Below, in pieces: positions 7,857 through 15,935 of a stretch of 64,000 bases of DNA. A model generated the notes under the pieces. The model was not told the origin of the DNA and did not search any database. It saw only the letters and a program-made list of their open reading frames with translations. Position 1 is the stretch's first letter. Each line of letters starts with the position of its first letter. The position numbers and the translations under genes were made by a program. The DNA lies in contig CAWBUL010000004.1 of the NCBI GenBank assembly GCA_963791885.1, positions 682,001 through 746,000 on the forward strand, given 5' to 3'. Source of the DNA: CAVSUZ01 sp963791885. Lineage in GTDB: Bacteria; Pseudomonadota; Alphaproteobacteria; Acetobacterales; Acetobacteraceae.

Positions 7857-8687
7857 ATGGTCTCCTGGCTGGGCAATCTCGCGGCGGGCTGGTTTTGGCC
7901 CGTCGCCGTCGCGGGCTTGGTGGGGTGCCTCGCCGCGGAGACCGTGTCGCCCAAGCGGCCGGGAACCTTTCCGGCCGCGCGCTGGATGGATCACCTGGGA
8001 CTTTATGTCGGATGCCTGGTGTTGTCGGGTCTTCTGGATCCGCGGAACGCCGTGCTGGCGATGATGCATGATTCGACCGGATCGTTTTTCGCCCAGGTGC
8101 ACCGCGCGGGCGGTGAATTGGCAGTGCTGGTGATCGGCCTGCTTTTGCTCGATCTGTTCGCCTATGCCATGCACTGGTTCCAGCACATGTGGTTTCCGTT
8201 GTGGCGGGTTCACGCGGTGCATCATGCGGATACGGAGATGGATGCCAGCACCGCGCTGCGGCACCATCCCCTTGCCTATCTGCAGTTGGCGGTGAGCGTG
8301 GCAATCGTATTCACCCTTCTCGGCCTTCCGGTCTGGGTGTTTCCGATCTACGGCGTTGTGCTGTTTGCGGCGGCGCTGTTCCAGCACATCAATGTTCGGA
8401 TTCCACCGGTTTGCGAGCGGGTGCTGGGATGGCTGCTCATCACGCCCGCGATGCATCAGGTGCATCACTCGACGCTCGACACTCATTACAACCGGAACTT
8501 CGGCAATGTGCTGTCGGTGTGGGACCGCGTGTTCGGTACGCTGACGGTGCCAAAAGCCGCGGAACGGGAGCGGATCGTCTATGGGCTGGTGGGGGTGCGG
8601 GGCCGAGGATGGCTGGGTTCCTGGCGGTTGCCATTCCTGATGCACCGCCCTTCCCAGGTGGCAACGGTTGAGGCGGGGAGACACTGA
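7857..8687 (+). CDS. Sterol desaturase/fatty acid hydroxylase family membrane protein
   Basis: A 276-residue membrane protein with the di-iron histidine boxes of the fatty acid hydroxylase superfamily: HWFQH (106-110), HAVHH (119-123), a HH at 136-137 and HQVHH (200-204). These cluster between hydrophobic helices. Such enzymes hydroxylate or desaturate lipids at the membrane; the substrate here is unknown. It lies 16 bp after the small PEP-CTERM gene and overlaps the next PEP-CTERM start by one base (TGATG), so the run from 5613 to 9394 looks like one transcription unit. Confidence 0.88.
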   Translation: MVSWLGNLAAGWFWPVAVAGLVGCLAAETVSPKRPGTFPAARWMDHLGLYVGCLVLSGLLDPRNAVLAMMHDSTGSFFAQVHRAGGELAVLVIGLLLLDLFAYAMHWFQHMWFPLWRVHAVHHADTEMDASTALRHHPLAYLQLAVSVAIVFTLLGLPVWVFPIYGVVLFAAALFQHINVRIPPVCERVLGWLLITPAMHQVHHSTLDTHYNRNFGNVLSVWDRVFGTLTVPKAAERERIVYGLVGVRGRGWLGSWRLPFLMHRPSQVATVEAGRH

Positions 8688-9394
8688 TGAAAACGTGGAA
8701 TGCGCTTGGTGCGGCCGCAGTGGGCTTGGTGCTGGGAGTGGGAGCGCCTTGCGCACATGCGTCGTACCTGACGGTGAACGGCGCCTGCATCGCATCCATA
8801 AATCCGGGCTGTGCGCCCGATCTGCAGACCGCGCCGGGGGCCAATCAGCTCAATCTGGATAACACCTTCACCCTCGCCGACGGTGATTCTTACCTAATCA
8901 CGGGCACCGTGTTCGTGGACACGTATTTCCCTAACACGCCAGCGCCGCCCTATGCGCCACCGCAATTGTTTACGCTCAATCCAGAGTTCCAGATTCAGTA
9001 TCTCGGCAGCGCGCCATCACAAGCGGACAGCTTCACGCTTCTGTTCAGCCAGGATTTTGAGAACATCGCAGTTTCAGGCGGCCCGTTCACAAATTTCCTG
9101 ACCGGCTACACGGCCGGGATTCTAGCGGCGGATAGCACCATCCAGATGGCTAATACCGTTGCGGGCATGAGCTTTCCAGCGTTGATGACCTCGCTTACCA
9201 GTTCATTTTCCACCCAGGAGAACGAGTCGATCTCAACGCTGGCGAACCCGCTCACCAACTCAATCGCCTATACGATGTTCATCGGCTCCGGTTCGGAACC
9301 CGGGTTCATTGTTGAGGTGCCCGCACCCGCGGCGCTTGCGGTGCTTGGGGTCGGGCTGATCGGACTCGGCGCAGTGCGGCGCCGCGTCAGGTAA
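8687..9394 (+). CDS. Secreted protein with VPxP-type PEP-CTERM sorting tail
   Basis: A 235-residue protein with a signal peptide ending near CAHAS and a Ser/Thr/Asn-rich, Cys-poor body without a recognised domain. The C-terminal sorting tail is VPAPAALAVLGVGLIGLGAV followed by RRRVR. This VPxPA variant is also recognised by exosortases. The start overlaps the preceding stop by one base. It ends inside the convergent cyclase gene (8-bp overlap). The function is unknown; the tail indicates export and surface processing. Confidence 0.82.
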   Translation: MKTWNALGAAAVGLVLGVGAPCAHASYLTVNGACIASINPGCAPDLQTAPGANQLNLDNTFTLADGDSYLITGTVFVDTYFPNTPAPPYAPPQLFTLNPEFQIQYLGSAPSQADSFTLLFSQDFENIAVSGGPFTNFLTGYTAGILAADSTIQMANTVAGMSFPALMTSLTSSFSTQENESISTLANPLTNSIAYTMFIGSGSEPGFIVEVPAPAALAVLGVGLIGLGAVRRRVR

Positions 9395-11147
9395 GCCCGG
9401 CCTTAATCAACCCTTCCATCAGCCGATCGAGCGCGGGCTTTTCGAACATCCGGCGGAAATAGGCTTCGGTGCCACCCAGGCCGCCGTCCAGCTTCGCAAC
9501 CAGTGTCCGCAGCGGTCCCGCGTCACCGGCGCGCCCCAACTGGCCCAGCGTGGCCAGCAAGTGGCGCAGCGGAACGGGAAAGTCCGGTTTCAGGCGCAAG
9601 GTTTCCTGCGCGGCGGTCAGAGCCTCCTTATACCGGCCGGACAGGTAGTGACTGACGATCAGGACGGGCAGCCAGATGAAGCGCCGCGGGTCGTGCGGGC
9701 TGAGCCGGAGTGCCAGTTCGATCTGCGGCAGAGCATCGTCCGGCCGGTTCATGAAATTATACACCATCCCCAGATTGGCATGCGCGCCGGCATAGCTGGG
9801 ATCGAGACGGATGGCTTCGCTCAGCGGTTCGGCGGCCTCGGCCGGAGGAAAGCCGCTGTTCTGCAACACCAGGCCAAGTGCCAGCTGGCCCAGCGGATCG
9901 CGCGGATCGGTGCGCACAGCGTTCCGCGCGTGCATCAGCGCCTCGTCGTGCAGGGCTTCCCGTTCACCCCAACCGACATTGCCCGCGTGGGTCAGGGCAA
10001 GTGCCAGGCCTGCGGAGGCGTGCGCGTAGGAGGGTGCGAGCTCGAGCGCGCGCCGGAAACAGTCTCGCGCCTCCTGATTCTCGCCCTTGTTGTATCGGTA
10101 ATGGTGCCATTGGCCACGCAGGAAAAGTTCATACGCCGTGGCGCTTTGGGGTGGGGTACGCAGGGCGCGCTGGTGTTCCCGGCGAAGCAGTTCGGGTTCG
10201 AGCGCGCCGATCGTGCTGCGCACCACCTCGTCCTGCATGGCGAACATGTCCAGCAGCCCATGCTCATACTGTTCGGAAAACAGCGTCTCTCGCGTGTCGG
10301 CATCGACCAGGTCCACGCCGGTGCGGATGCGATCGCCCTGCCGGCGCAGCCGGCCCTCCAGCACGTAGCGGGCACCGACCTGCTGGGCCACGTCCAGCGG
10401 ATCGACCTCGCGCCCCTTGAACGCAAACATCGAGCCGCGCGCGATGACCGGGAAAAAGCGCCAGTGGGACAGGGCCGTGATGAAGTCCTCGGTGACGCCG
10501 TCGGCCAGGTATTCCTGTGTGTCGGAGTCGGGACCCCGATAGACGAACGGAAGGACGGCGATGGCGGGGCGGGTACCGAACCCGGGAACGCTACCCAAAG
10601 GTGCTTCGACATGGCCGGTCGCGCCTGCTTGGGGTACGACGCGATAGGCCCGCACGGGCCGGCTGATATTCTTGAGACGCTGAATGCCGAGATCCGTGAA
10701 GGAATACCCCACCCGGTCGGCCGTCTGCATGGCGGATTCAGAGACGACCACGTCGCCGGGCTGGGCGATGCTCTCCAGCCGAGCGGCGATGTTGACGCCG
10801 TCGCCGTAGATATCATCCGGATCGACGATCACGTCGCCGAGGTTGATGCCGATCCGGAAACGCGCGAGCCGCTCGGCGGGCACGTCGGATTGGGATTGGG
10901 TGGCCTCGGCCTGGATCCGGGTCCCCGCGGCTATGGCGGCCGAAACGCTGGGGAATTCGACCAGCGCACCATCCCCGGTTTTTTTGACGATGCGCCCACC
11001 GGCGCCGGTGATGGCCGGCTCGATGACACCGAGCATCAGCGCCGTGAGGCGCCGGTAGGTGCCTTCTCCGTCCGCCTCCATCATACGGCTATAGCCGACC
11101 GTGTCGATTGCCAGCACGGCGGCGAGGCGTCGCTCTAGCTGCGCCAT
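9387..11147 (-). CDS. Class III adenylate/guanylate cyclase with TolB-like and TPR domains
   Basis: A 586-residue protein. Residues 1-170 are a class III nucleotide cyclase domain with both metal-binding Asp positions (Asp15 in IDTVGYS, Asp59 in KKTGDGALVEF) and the YGDGVNIAARLE motif carrying the transition-state Asn and Arg, so it could be active. Residues 190-320 form the TolB-like segment usual in this family (IAVLPF ... EYLADGVTEDFITAL), and about 340-560 are tetratricopeptide repeats. No membrane segment is seen, so it is probably cytoplasmic. A CNB-domain protein is encoded nearby (12728-13396), which makes cyclic-nucleotide signalling in this region plausible but unproven. Confidence 0.88.
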   Translation of the reverse strand: MAQLERRLAAVLAIDTVGYSRMMEADGEGTYRRLTALMLGVIEPAITGAGGRIVKKTGDGALVEFPSVSAAIAAGTRIQAEATQSQSDVPAERLARFRIGINLGDVIVDPDDIYGDGVNIAARLESIAQPGDVVVSESAMQTADRVGYSFTDLGIQRLKNISRPVRAYRVVPQAGATGHVEAPLGSVPGFGTRPAIAVLPFVYRGPDSDTQEYLADGVTEDFITALSHWRFFPVIARGSMFAFKGREVDPLDVAQQVGARYVLEGRLRRQGDRIRTGVDLVDADTRETLFSEQYEHGLLDMFAMQDEVVRSTIGALEPELLRREHQRALRTPPQSATAYELFLRGQWHHYRYNKGENQEARDCFRRALELAPSYAHASAGLALALTHAGNVGWGEREALHDEALMHARNAVRTDPRDPLGQLALGLVLQNSGFPPAEAAEPLSEAIRLDPSYAGAHANLGMVYNFMNRPDDALPQIELALRLSPHDPRRFIWLPVLIVSHYLSGRYKEALTAAQETLRLKPDFPVPLRHLLATLGQLGRAGDAGPLRTLVAKLDGGLGGTEAYFRRMFEKPALDRLMEGLIKAGLT

Positions 11148-11277
11148 GCATCCTTCCCGAGAAGACGGAAAGTATCAGCCTCAAGCGGCCCCGTCACCCG
11201 GGTTTAACCCGCACGCATCTTTTCGATTGACGGCTTGGCAAAAAGTAAGAATTTTGATGCAAACGGAGGGGAAGTGG

Positions 11278-12759
11278 ATGCTAGCCTATATCGGCGTGCG
11301 CCGAGTGGTCTGTAACAAAACTGTCATGGCCCTGCTGGCGCTGTGCGGGTTGGCGACCCCGGCTGCCGCCTACACCGTTGCAAGCTCTGCCAATCCGCCG
11401 ACCACCCAAATTGTGGATATTCAGCTGATCGATGTCTGCGGCCCCACCGGCGCCGGATGCGCGCCGACCGGCTCGCTCAGCAGCTATGAGACGTTTGCCA
11501 ACGATAGTTTTGCCCAAACGGGCACCAGCTTCGTGTTTCTTCCGGTCACGAAGCTCGACGTGGCGGCGCCCACATGCGGCGGCGCCACAGCCGCATCCCG
11601 GTTTTGTTCAGAAACCAATTTGGCGACAGACGCGGATTTTGACACTGTGCACCAACTGATCGACACGCCGGGTCACGGCCAGAGCACCGTTGCCACCACA
11701 CTGAATGTGTATCTCATCAACCAGTTGGTGGAGACAACCAATGGCGCTCAGGACTTCACGCCGATTTATGGCTGGGGCCTGATCGGCGGCAACGGCGTGG
11801 TGGTCGAAACAGGGCGGAACCAACTTACCGGATTAGTGACAGCGCCTGACGTCCTGGCGCATGAGCTCGGCCATAATCTCGGTCTGGCCCATGTGGACCA
11901 GCCACCGCTCCTTACGGAATTTATCGATCCGGTCGCACCCGCGGGATCACCCTATAGCATTCCGACAGCAACTCCGCCGGCGCTATATCCCGACGGCAAC
12001 GCTCCGGTACCGGTTGATTCGAATTACAACCTGATGAACACCAACTCCCGCGTCATCTCCACGCAAACCTGCGCCATCACACGCTACACCTGTGCCGGCA
12101 CCGCGAAGCCTGGGGTCGACACGCTGCTGCCGTTCCAGAAGGCGACAGTTGAAAGTTCGCCAACGATCAATGAGCTGCCGAATGTGGTCGCAGCTATCAC
12201 TGGCAGCACGATAACCGAGAGCTACGTGAGCAAAACTGTCGGCCAGTCGGCGTTGATCGGAGGAGCGGTCCGATTCCTCGCTTCGACGACCGTTCCCGGC
12301 GTTCCTTCGGTGGATTGGTGTCCCCTTCCCGGGGCCTGCGGCCCGGTGTCCGTGACAACCACCACGGATTCGCTGGGCGATGTGACATACTCTTTCGGCG
12401 GCCCGCCGATTGCACCAACGACCGCCGGTGCGCCCAGCGTGATCCTGCAGTGGGGCTTACCCAGTGCGCCGATTCCGTTCTCGGTCGAGTTCGACTTCGC
12501 CAACGGCATCACCTCCCAGGCCGGGTTCGATATGACGGGCTTCGATTCGCAGCTCGATGCGGTCTTCGGATTCAATCCAGACGCACCTGACGTTGTTTAT
12601 GGTCCTTCGGTCCTGCCGGAAAGCGGTGTGCCGGAAGATACCAGCAACTACGGTGTGACCAGCCTCTCCCCAGTGCCTGAACCGCCGGCGTTGTCACTGC
12701 TGGCGATCGGCTTGGCCGGGCTGGGATTCATTCGCCGGCGGCCGCGCCGGCAGGCATAG
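11278..12759 (+). CDS. PEP-CTERM zinc metalloprotease (metzincin-like)
   Basis: A 493-residue secreted protein. The start at 11278 is chosen because GGAGGGG lies about 6 bases upstream and it gives a clean signal peptide (VMALLALCGLATPAAA). The extended zinc motif HELGHNLGLAH is at residues 195-205, matching HExxHxxGxxH of metzincins, with the catalytic Glu196. The C-terminus carries a PEP-CTERM tail (VPEPPALSLLAIGLAGLGF then RRRPRR). It probably acts at the cell surface after exosortase processing. It is divergent from the cyclase gene. The last 32 bp overlap the convergent CNB gene. Confidence 0.9.
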   Translation: MLAYIGVRRVVCNKTVMALLALCGLATPAAAYTVASSANPPTTQIVDIQLIDVCGPTGAGCAPTGSLSSYETFANDSFAQTGTSFVFLPVTKLDVAAPTCGGATAASRFCSETNLATDADFDTVHQLIDTPGHGQSTVATTLNVYLINQLVETTNGAQDFTPIYGWGLIGGNGVVVETGRNQLTGLVTAPDVLAHELGHNLGLAHVDQPPLLTEFIDPVAPAGSPYSIPTATPPALYPDGNAPVPVDSNYNLMNTNSRVISTQTCAITRYTCAGTAKPGVDTLLPFQKATVESSPTINELPNVVAAITGSTITESYVSKTVGQSALIGGAVRFLASTTVPGVPSVDWCPLPGACGPVSVTTTTDSLGDVTYSFGGPPIAPTTAGAPSVILQWGLPSAPIPFSVEFDFANGITSQAGFDMTGFDSQLDAVFGFNPDAPDVVYGPSVLPESGVPEDTSNYGVTSLSPVPEPPALSLLAIGLAGLGFIRRRPRRQA

Positions 12760-13396
12760 CGCCCTCAAGTTCCGCAACGCGCGCTTCGAGCAAGCGCTGA
12801 TTGTGAAACAGGCGCTGCGTTGAAAGCCGGAGGAAGAAGAAGCCAAAACTCGGATTCTGGAAATAGAGCTGCTTCACCCGGTCATAGGTGATCACCAGCA
12901 ATTCGCCGTCACGCACACATTCCAAAGTCTGCGTGCGGCGTTGATCGGGAGCCAGCAGTCCCAGTTCCCCAACCACTTCGCCGACCGGAAGTTCGATCCC
13001 CGTCTCTCTGAGCCGGAAATGACCCGAGACGATGTAGTACATCGCGTCGGCCGGATCGCCCTTGTGGAACAGCACCTCGCCCGCGTTCGTGCGGTGGCGA
13101 TGCATGAATGGTTTGAGCCAATCCATCGACCCATTGCCGTGGGCGGCCGTTTCAACGCGCCGGGTGAGCTGGATCATCTGATACAGACGAAGCGCGTTCA
13201 TCGGCAGGACGATGCCTTCGAGGATGATCTCCGGCGCGGCGCCCTCCAGACTGGCATACAGAAGAAGGACGGCGTTGCTGACCAGTCCCACGGTCCGCAG
13301 CGGGATCATGGTCTTCATGGAGTAGGTCGCGAAGACGAACGCGGCGCCGATATAACCAATGATATCCGGCGCGGTCATAGGGGGCATGTAGCTCAT
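12728..13396 (-). CDS. Membrane protein with cyclic nucleotide-binding domain
   Basis: A 222-residue protein from ATG 13396. There are two or more hydrophobic segments between residues 11 and 75, then a cyclic nucleotide-binding (CNB/cNMP) fold at about 90-200 with GEVLFHKGDPADAMYYIVSG and a GEVVGELGLLAP segment at the usual place of the phosphate-binding cassette. The cassette lacks the canonical GE-x5-R-(S/T)-A arrangement, so ligand binding is uncertain. A membrane anchor plus CNB is found in small regulatory proteins. The nearby class III cyclase (9387-11147) is a possible source of ligand. Confidence 0.78.
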   Translation of the reverse strand: MSYMPPMTAPDIIGYIGAAFVFATYSMKTMIPLRTVGLVSNAVLLLYASLEGAAPEIILEGIVLPMNALRLYQMIQLTRRVETAAHGNGSMDWLKPFMHRHRTNAGEVLFHKGDPADAMYYIVSGHFRLRETGIELPVGEVVGELGLLAPDQRRTQTLECVRDGELLVITYDRVKQLYFQNPSFGFFFLRLSTQRLFHNQRLLEARVAELEGAMPAGAAAGE

Positions 13397-13431
13397 GGCC
13401 AGCCTATAGCATGACGTCAGTCTGTCCGCCG

Positions 13432-13761
13432 TTAGAGAACGATCCCAAGCACCGGATAGGCTGAGCTGAGAGCGCTCACGAGGACATTCCACGCCGCCGC
13501 CGCGGCTTCCTCAGCGATGTCGATGGCAATGCCCTGATAGGTCAGGAGGACGCCTTCCAGTGCACGCTGCTGCATCAGCCTGAGACTATTGTATTCCGCC
13601 TGGGAGAGCGTGTTTTGGTTCTGCTCGATCTGCTGACCGGCGGCAATCAGGGCGGCGAACTGCGTGGACGCGCCCGCCGCCGCGTTCTGCCACGCTGGCC
13701 CGACCACGCCCGAAACGGCGTTGGCGATCTGGACCGACACGCTCGACCAGTCGACGGCCAT
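13432..13761 (-). CDS. Conserved-looking hypothetical protein, 109 residues
   Basis: No family is recognised. The sequence is Ala/Gln-rich and strongly helical (AALIAAGQQIEQNQNTLSQ, then MQQRALEGVLLTYQGIAIDI). It has no signal peptide and a hydrophobic C-terminal third. It lies 9 bp downstream of the lipoprotein gene on the same strand and 35 bp upstream of the CNB gene, so the three form a likely operon. Confidence 0.6.
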   Translation of the reverse strand: MAVDWSSVSVQIANAVSGVVGPAWQNAAAGASTQFAALIAAGQQIEQNQNTLSQAEYNSLRLMQQRALEGVLLTYQGIAIDIAEEAAAAAWNVLVSALSSAYPVLGIVL

Positions 13762-13770
13762 GATGCCCCC

Positions 13771-14286
13771 TTACTTCGATCCGGCCTTAAGGCCGATTTC
13801 TCGCGTCAGCAGCGCGCCCATCTGAGCGTTCACGATTTGCTCCACGCTCCGCAAGTATGGCTCGGACAAAATGTTCTGCGCCTCGTGCGTTTGCTGCAAG
13901 GAGCCGGGACCGCTCAGCAGGTTCTGCCGCAGCAGCAGAATGCTGCGATCGAGGTCGGGTGTGGCAAGGCTGGGTTCTAAGTCCACGCGGGTCTGCAGGC
14001 TCGTCAGGTCCACGTCGATCTTGTCATAGAAGCCGGTGTTGGCGTCGTAGCCGGCCTTGGTGCGAGCCTCCGCGAGAGCTTTCTGTGGGGCAGGATCGCT
14101 GTGCTGGGAGAGCGCGGCGATCTTATAGTCAAGCGAGATCAGTGTAACGAGTTCCGTATCGACGTCCGTCTGAAGCTGCGAGATCAGCTTGTCGGTCTGA
14201 TCGTCGTATTGCGGCGCGACGCAGGCGGCGAGCGCTGCAATCAGCAGCAAAGCGGGAAAGTGCCGAATCGGATGGGCACAGCGCAT
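13771..14286 (-). CDS. Predicted lipoprotein, 171 residues
   Basis: The start at ATG 14286 gives a lipoprotein signal: a basic start, a hydrophobic stretch (FPALLLIAALAAC) and a lipobox LAAC. The mature part is mostly helical and polar (QTDKLISQLQTDVDTELVTL) and resembles no family I can name. A longer upstream reading frame exists but has no signal or ribosome site. The position at the head of a minus-strand run with 13432-13761 and the CNB gene suggests a shared role at the envelope. Confidence 0.7.
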   Translation of the reverse strand: MRCAHPIRHFPALLLIAALAACVAPQYDDQTDKLISQLQTDVDTELVTLISLDYKIAALSQHSDPAPQKALAEARTKAGYDANTGFYDKIDVDLTSLQTRVDLEPSLATPDLDRSILLLRQNLLSGPGSLQQTHEAQNILSEPYLRSVEQIVNAQMGALLTREIGLKAGSK

Positions 14287-14581
14287 GGTTTTTTCTGACC
14301 GGATAACGAATCGCTTCCCCAATCTTATCATGAACCGGGCCGCTGTCACGGAAGGGAAATGACATGCCGCATCAGCCCGACCTCCGAGGCGTCCTGTAGA
14401 ACCCGACACATTCTCGTGGGCGCCGGCATCCGGTGCGGCGAACAGATGGAGGAATCCCCCTGCACACACCGACGTTTCACGAGAGCGTCTCATCGCAGAC
14501 GCCGAACCTTCATGCCCCTTTCGCCGCTGCATTGCTACACGCGCGTGCTCTGTCCTGAAAGATACGGGAAAGGATCTGGCA
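14287..14581. other. Divergent intergenic region, 295 bp
   Basis: This separates the lipoprotein gene (minus) from the PEP-CTERM phosphoesterase (plus). No coding sequence is supported. It should hold both promoters; the plus-strand gene has GAAAGGA about 10 bases before its ATG. I see no confident operator or RNA structure. Confidence 0.6.
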
Positions 14582-15853
14582 ATGTACAGACAGCGCGATT
14601 TGTCAAAAATCACCGGCTTGGCGTGCGTCACCGTCCTCGGCGCGTTGCTCGCGTCCACCTCCCTGGCTCGCGCGGGCGCGGAATCCATCGGGGATGTCTT
14701 CTATATCGAGTTGGAAAATCACAACCTGACGCAACCTGCGTCCACGACGAGTCCGGAGCAATTGCTCGGCAATCCGGCTGCCCCCTACTTCAACAGCCTG
14801 ATTACACCCGGCAATCCGAACGCGGCACAAACGGCGTATGCGACCGATTACCAGAACATCATCGACTCCTCTGGCACTCCGGTTCATCCGTCGGAACCCA
14901 ACTACGTGGAACAGGAGTTGGGAACGCACGGGCCTCTGAACGACAACGATCCGTATCCCAATAACATCGTCAACGCTGACAACCTGAGCGGCCTGCTCCA
15001 GAGCGCCGGGATTTCCTGGAAGTCCTACCAGGAGGATATCGATCTCGCGACCAACTCCTCCGGCCAGCTCACCAGCACGGTGCTGCCGCAGAGCCAGTGG
15101 ACCGTTCCGCTGACCAGCAACTCGGGCACATCACCCGCGTACACCAATCCGTACAACGGCAGCCATCAGTACAACTTCGCAGCCAAGCACGACGGGCAGC
15201 TGTTCTTCACGGCGACCAACGGGGGCGACAATCCCACACCGTCGAACCCCGAAGCCAGCCACTACGCGCCGCTGCAGCAGCTTCAAACGGATCTCACGGA
15301 CAACACGGTGGGACGCTACAACCTGATCACACCGGACCAGTATAACGACATGCACAGCTCGCTGTCGGGCGGCTTCACCTATCAGGGCGTGCATTATACC
15401 GGCGACCAGGCGGCGATCGCCGAGGGCGACAACTTCCTCAGCACCGTCGTGCCCGAGATCATGGCCTCGCAGGCTTACAAGGACAACGGCTTGATCGTGA
15501 TCTGGGATGATGAGAGCGAAGGCGGCAACTCCCCGGCATACACCATCCCGGAGATCGTGATTTCGCCGCTGGCGATGGGCAATGCGTATGACGTGAACGA
15601 CATCACGTACACGCATCTCTCTGACCTGAAGTCGCTGGAAGAGCTGTTCAACGTCTTTGGACCGGACGGCAACTTCCTTGGCCAAGCCAATGCACCGGGG
15701 GTGAACGACCTCTCGGCGCTGTTGCAGCCTGGGGCATTCACTCCGACGACACTGCCTTTCGTCGCTGCGCCGGAGCCGGCGTCGCTGGCCATGCTGGGCA
15801 CCGCGCTGTTCGGTCTGGTCGCCATCCGGCGGCGGCGTAAGAACTCCCGCTAA
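14582..15853 (+). CDS. PEP-CTERM phosphoesterase-family protein
   Basis: A 423-residue secreted protein with a signal peptide (ACVTVLGALLASTSLARAGA). The body resembles the phosphoesterase family (PF04185; acid phosphatase/phospholipase C type): IGDVFYIELENHN at the start of the domain, SNEP-like positions, and the late catalytic segment LIVIWDDESEGG with ISPLA. The family normally uses a metal-bound Glu/Asp/Thr site; assignment to phosphatase or phospholipase C cannot be made here. The C-terminus is a PEP-CTERM tail (APEPASLAMLGTALFGLVAI then RRRRK). It is the fourth sorted protein in 8 kb. Confidence 0.85.
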   Translation: MYRQRDLSKITGLACVTVLGALLASTSLARAGAESIGDVFYIELENHNLTQPASTTSPEQLLGNPAAPYFNSLITPGNPNAAQTAYATDYQNIIDSSGTPVHPSEPNYVEQELGTHGPLNDNDPYPNNIVNADNLSGLLQSAGISWKSYQEDIDLATNSSGQLTSTVLPQSQWTVPLTSNSGTSPAYTNPYNGSHQYNFAAKHDGQLFFTATNGGDNPTPSNPEASHYAPLQQLQTDLTDNTVGRYNLITPDQYNDMHSSLSGGFTYQGVHYTGDQAAIAEGDNFLSTVVPEIMASQAYKDNGLIVIWDDESEGGNSPAYTIPEIVISPLAMGNAYDVNDITYTHLSDLKSLEELFNVFGPDGNFLGQANAPGVNDLSALLQPGAFTPTTLPFVAAPEPASLAMLGTALFGLVAIRRRRKNSR

Positions 15854-15875
15854 CACACGACCTGCTAACCCGGGC

Positions 15876-15891
15876 GCCCGGTTCGCCGGGC
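15876..15891. terminator. Possible terminator hairpin after the phosphoesterase gene
   Basis: GCCCGG-TTCG-CCGGGC forms a perfect 6-bp stem with a stable TTCG tetraloop 22 bp after the stop. There is no following T-run, so rho-independent termination is uncertain; it could equally be an mRNA-stabilising hairpin. Confidence 0.4.
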
Positions 15892-15935
15892 ACTCGGCGC
15901 TTGCAGAATCCCCCGGCATTGCGCTCCAACCGGGC

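Noticed and set aside
9561..11138. Long open frame opposite the cyclase/TPR gene
   Set aside because: Antisense shadow; the cyclase gene has clear catalytic motifs and normal family length.
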